The translations under genes were made by a program, and so were the position numbers. A stretch of 64,000 nucleotides of DNA from Hormiphora californensis (Eukaryota > Ctenophora > Tentaculata > Cydippida > Pleurobrachiidae): positions 1,097,011 to 1,161,010 of the forward strand of contig CM035350.1 of the NCBI GenBank assembly GCA_020137815.1, read 5' to 3'. Of this stretch, positions 60,988 through 64,000 are shown in pieces; position 1 is the first letter of the stretch, and each line of letters opens with the position of its first letter. The notes under the pieces were generated by a model. That model had not been told where the DNA came from. It made no database searches and saw only the letters and a program-made list of their open reading frames with translations.

Positions 60988-62542
60988 ATGAGCTATGACC
61001 ATGGAAATTTTGGGATAACTGTAAGTGCTATAATTGTTGTTTGGGGTTTGCTAAAGGTATTGTTGGTTTATCTAACATGAGGGTAATTTTGATCTGCCTC
61101 GTTTGGAACTATATCTCTCTCTCTAACTTATTTTCTGCTAATTGTGTTATGTGAACATCCCATGCTAAGTATTTTTACCCCTATTAAAATAAACGTGTTT
61201 CACTTCGCCAGGAATGGTTGTTGAGTACTCAACAAGAGAATGGTGGCCGTGGGATTTGGATGGGAGCCAAAAATGGCACCTTTCATTTTTCAAATGAGGG
61301 GGTTATTTTGCGAACAAGCTGAATACACTCAGGGCAGCTTGCAGCAGTTTTTCTCTCAGCGGTTCATCCTAATTTCAAACCCTCTCACATTTGACAGCAG
61401 CAGCGGCTGTCTCTAAGTGAGATGCTTGCACACTAAGTAACACACACCCTCCCCCCTCTCTGTTATTTCCTTGTTTTGAAGATGCAAGCCTCTACAAGTT
61501 AAACTAACTCCACAGCAACTAGCTGCAATCCGCTCTGCGAACAACCCTCCCCCACCACCTGCTAGCAACTCTCCCTCTCTGACCCGGATTCTTGGATCCA
61601 AGCCAGACCAACTGCTCTCACCCCCGGCCACCCAGCACCTCAAACTAACCCGCTCATGAGTCAGGTGATACCTACACGGTGCCTGGGAGGAGGAGCACTG
61701 CTAGCTCCTCAGTGGACAATGTGGCGGATAGGAAGACACCCCTGGCATTCAGGGGTGTCAGGATTAAAGAGACGGTCAGCAGTTCTAGTGGCACTCTCCC
61801 CACTACCACTTCAGGGTCTGAGAAAGCTTGTTGTAGTGTGACAACAGATGTTACTACAAGTCTGAACAGCCCTGGAGAGGAGTCAGGAAGGGGCAGGATA
61901 ATCAGGCGGAAACCCATCTACAAGACACCCAAACCTGTCCAGAGGGATCTGGGTATGGACGATGGAGAGATCAGTGAGATACTCCTGATGCCCAACAAAC
62001 CACCGTTTCAACTGCCCAAAGTGGAATATCCAAAGGTGCAGCATAATAGGGCGACATCTAGTCTGTGAACGTCACTATTACTATTAGTCACTGTCAGTCA
62101 TTGTTGAGTAAGGGGGAAGAGTGTCTCACACTCTTCCCCCTTACTCAACAAGTCAGTCATGGGTAGAGCCACTAGGACAAATAGTCCATATAGGGTGTAG
62201 TCCTAATCTGTCTCAGTATTTCCTTCTAGTACCATATTGATTAGATCATGCCAATCTAATCACTGCACTGACCCCCTTCCAACATCATGCCAGTGAATCA
62301 CTGACACCCTTCCAATTACACAGGTCCTGAAGATCAGTATGCTGGACGAATTGAGGCGCAATAAACGTACTAACGCCATGTTTTCTGGCCCCGCTGCACA
62401 GCGGGAACTGACTACCAAGATAACCGAGAAGCAACCCCCTCAAGAAGAGGAAGACCTGGGGGAGGTAGACCTGGCAGCCCTGAAACAGAACCTGGATAAT
62501 GTCTATGAGAAACTCCAGGAACTGTCTAGTATCATTGGTTAG
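60988..62542 (+). CDS. unrecognised protein with C-terminal coiled-coil-like segment; model incomplete
   Basis: Best supported are two 3' exons. 61482-62035 begins mid-codon (CKPLQVKLTPQQLAAIRSAN) and contains a Ser/Pro-rich stretch, RKTPLAFRGVRIKETVSS and PIYKTPKPVQRD. 62324-62542 reads VLKISMLDELRRNKRTNAMF through a Glu/Leu-rich end (LKQNLDNVYEKLQELSSIIG) to a stop at 62542. The long exon has one frame break near 61652 (CGCTCATGAG); otherwise phase is consistent. Possible 5' exons are 60988-61020 (MSYDHGNFGIT, good donor) and one starting at 61212 (EWLLSTQQENGGRGIWMGAK). I could not join these to 61482, so at least one exon or boundary is missing. I do not recognise the family. It looks like a mostly disordered nuclear or cytoskeletal protein, which is only an impression. 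Confidence 0.6.
62101..62151. repeat. perfect 51-bp hairpin in intron
   Basis: Two 24-nt arms (TTGTTGAGTAAGGGGGAAGA onward) with a 3-nt CTC loop, in the intron between exons 61482-62035 and 62324-62542. The layout matches the palindrome at 17852-17901, but the sequence is unrelated. Confidence 0.95.
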
Positions 62543-63521
62543 GTGAATAGAACCAGACCCAATGTTTTTAGGAAACATGCCACGCTTTGCTGAATATATT
62601 ATTTTACCCTTTCCATCCAATTAACAATTAAAATAGTCGATTGTTTTGGGTATAGAAGGAGAAAATGAAATAAAGACAAAAACAGCACATTAAATTGGAA
62701 CGACTTCGAACAACTTTCATCGATTCGATGATCGATTTTGACCCAAAAACCCCAAACTCTAGCCGTTTCATAGAGAATATTTGTATGGTCGTTTCCGAGG
62801 AGCAACAGAATACAAATGTGTCCCAAAGTGTTCTTTCAGATTCCAATTCCAATCCTATTCAATTCTTCAATGCGTATCATGATACTATTTTGTTTCTAGC
62901 TCGTATCGTATCAAACGTAATAAAATATCCCTAGAAATAAAAACTGGCTCTCACACAAACAGGCGTGTAATAGACACACACATGACCCTAATAGATAATA
63001 ATAAAATGAATCACAGGCGGCAGTACAAGATAGTAGATTACTTGCTATAGGGTAACTTCACACCATTTGTCCCAGACCCCTCACCGTTCTGATCGAGGAA
63101 GGGCCTGGAGAGTAGGCCAGACAATCCTTGACTCAAACAGAAGAAAAATTCCATCACACTTCCACAGGCAACTCATCAAAATTCAAAAGGTTACACTCCA
63201 CAACTCACACAAAACTCTCAATACAATAACACTCATTTTTCCTACCGCTCCGATCGACTGCTCGAAAGTTGCAGATTACCATAAATAATGCCTTCATAAT
63301 CAAAGGTAATAATTTTAAACAAACAAATAGATAACTTCTTATTATTTTATGCCCTAGGATAATAATGTGGATAATAATAAACACCAGAAATCAGAATGAC
63401 AGTCAGTGCTCTCTGGAGACTGGTCACACTGCTGCTGCAACAGAGGTAACCGGATCACCAAGATATGTCTACTTGGTTATCACGACTACCTCTATCTAGC
63501 CCGGTATTGTTCAGTGTCTGT
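62543..63521. other. convergent intergenic region
   Basis: No exon supported. It contains the 3' UTR of the plus-strand gene and probably that of the minus-strand gene at the right edge. Confidence 0.4.
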
Positions 63522-64000
63522 CTAGTTCATACAGCAATTGTTACAGGGGCAATTGTTCCCTGGAACAGCCCCTGGTGGTATCCGCCTCATCACCACAGGG
63601 GGACCTGCTGCAGGGAGGGGGTGGTGCTCTGGTGGGACTGGTAACGCAGCAGCATGGGCAGGGCTGGTGTGAGCTGAGTGGGTTCTAACAGGTACACTGC
63701 CATGTCTCACAGCCGGTCTAGCAGCTGCTCCAGTGTTCCAGTAGGAAGATGGGAGAAGGACTGCAGAGGAATAGGCACTGTCACCTGATACACTCCCTGA
63801 ACTCAGACTGATGTTACTGTGCATGCTCCTGTCTCTGTGGTCGGCAGCGGTAGAGTGGTGGAAGGAAGAGGGAGGGAGGTGACAGGTACACTCTTCCCGG
63901 AATATGGCTGAGCAGGAGGACCTGAGATAGCTGATTGGGGGACCAGATCCTTGAACAACATTGTTTTGTACTGCATCAGGAGCACTGTTACTGCGCCTGG
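63522..64000 (-). CDS. 3' exon of a gene continuing beyond the window; low-complexity C-terminus
   Basis: One minus-strand frame stays open from the window edge to a stop at 63522, about 159 residues: RRSNSAPDAVQNNV near the edge, SMHSNISLSSGSVSGDSAYS, then a Pro/Ala/His-rich tail ending CPCNNCCMN. RRSNSAP resembles a 14-3-3/basophilic-kinase phosphosite. The cysteine cluster at the very end is notable. I cannot name the family. Codon-like composition and the long open frame support coding, but no homology backs it. Confidence 0.5.
   Translation of the reverse strand, partial: RRSNSAPDAVQNNVVQGSGPPISYLRSSCSAIFREECTCHLPPSSFHHSTAADHRDRSMHSNISLSSGSVSGDSAYSSAVLLPSSYWNTGAAARPAVRHGSVPVRTHSAHTSPAHAAALPVPPEHHPLPAAGPPVVMRRIPPGAVPGNNCPCNNCCMN

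Overview
This is eukaryotic, animal-type nuclear DNA. Genes are split by short GT-AG introns, are tightly packed on both strands, and encode metazoan proteins (C2CD3, tankyrase, TMEM237, NSD-type SET protein, sushi-domain surface protein). Compactness plus the many small foldback transposons suggest an early-branching invertebrate, most likely a sponge; that is inference. No prokaryotic or viral gene is supported.

Layout: UBE2D-type E2 enzyme (1464-3853, -); a 5 kb gene-free stretch of hairpins and repeats; AK7 adenylate kinase (8789-13670, +); C2CD3 (14385-26644, -), with a complete sushi-domain gene nested on the opposite strand in one intron (18650-22195, +); a 1.3 kb palindrome; an alanyl-tRNA synthetase copy with an unusual N-terminal domain and many frame breaks (28232-31317, -); tankyrase (33124-42101, -); a repeat-rich gap; DMAC2L/ATP5S-like (45239-45796, +), TMEM237 (45867-47448, +), CPSF3 (47906-53687, +) and an NSD H3K36 methyltransferase (53939-60362, +) all in one direction; an unrecognised gene (about 60988-62542, +); and the 3' exon of a gene entering from the right edge (-).

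Three genes are ciliary (AK7 motile cilia, C2CD3 distal centriole, TMEM237 transition zone). The rest are housekeeping or chromatin genes. The most striking features concern introns. A 1.4 kb foldback element with an 8-bp target-site duplication has inserted in the C2CD3 coding sequence and now forms an intron, its terminal repeat supplying the 5' splice site. A 30-bp minisatellite in CPSF3 repeats that intron's 3' splice site about 46 times, and a 32-bp repeat in tankyrase repeats its exon's 5' splice site. Each of these two arrays has itself been split by a transposon.

Exons were built by hand from homology and GT/AG phase. UBE2D, tankyrase, CPSF3 and NSD are phase-consistent with no frame break. 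AK7, the C2CD3 5' exon, TMEM237, the unknown gene and above all AARS carry single-base frame breaks, several in homopolymers, so consensus error must be excluded before any is called a mutation.
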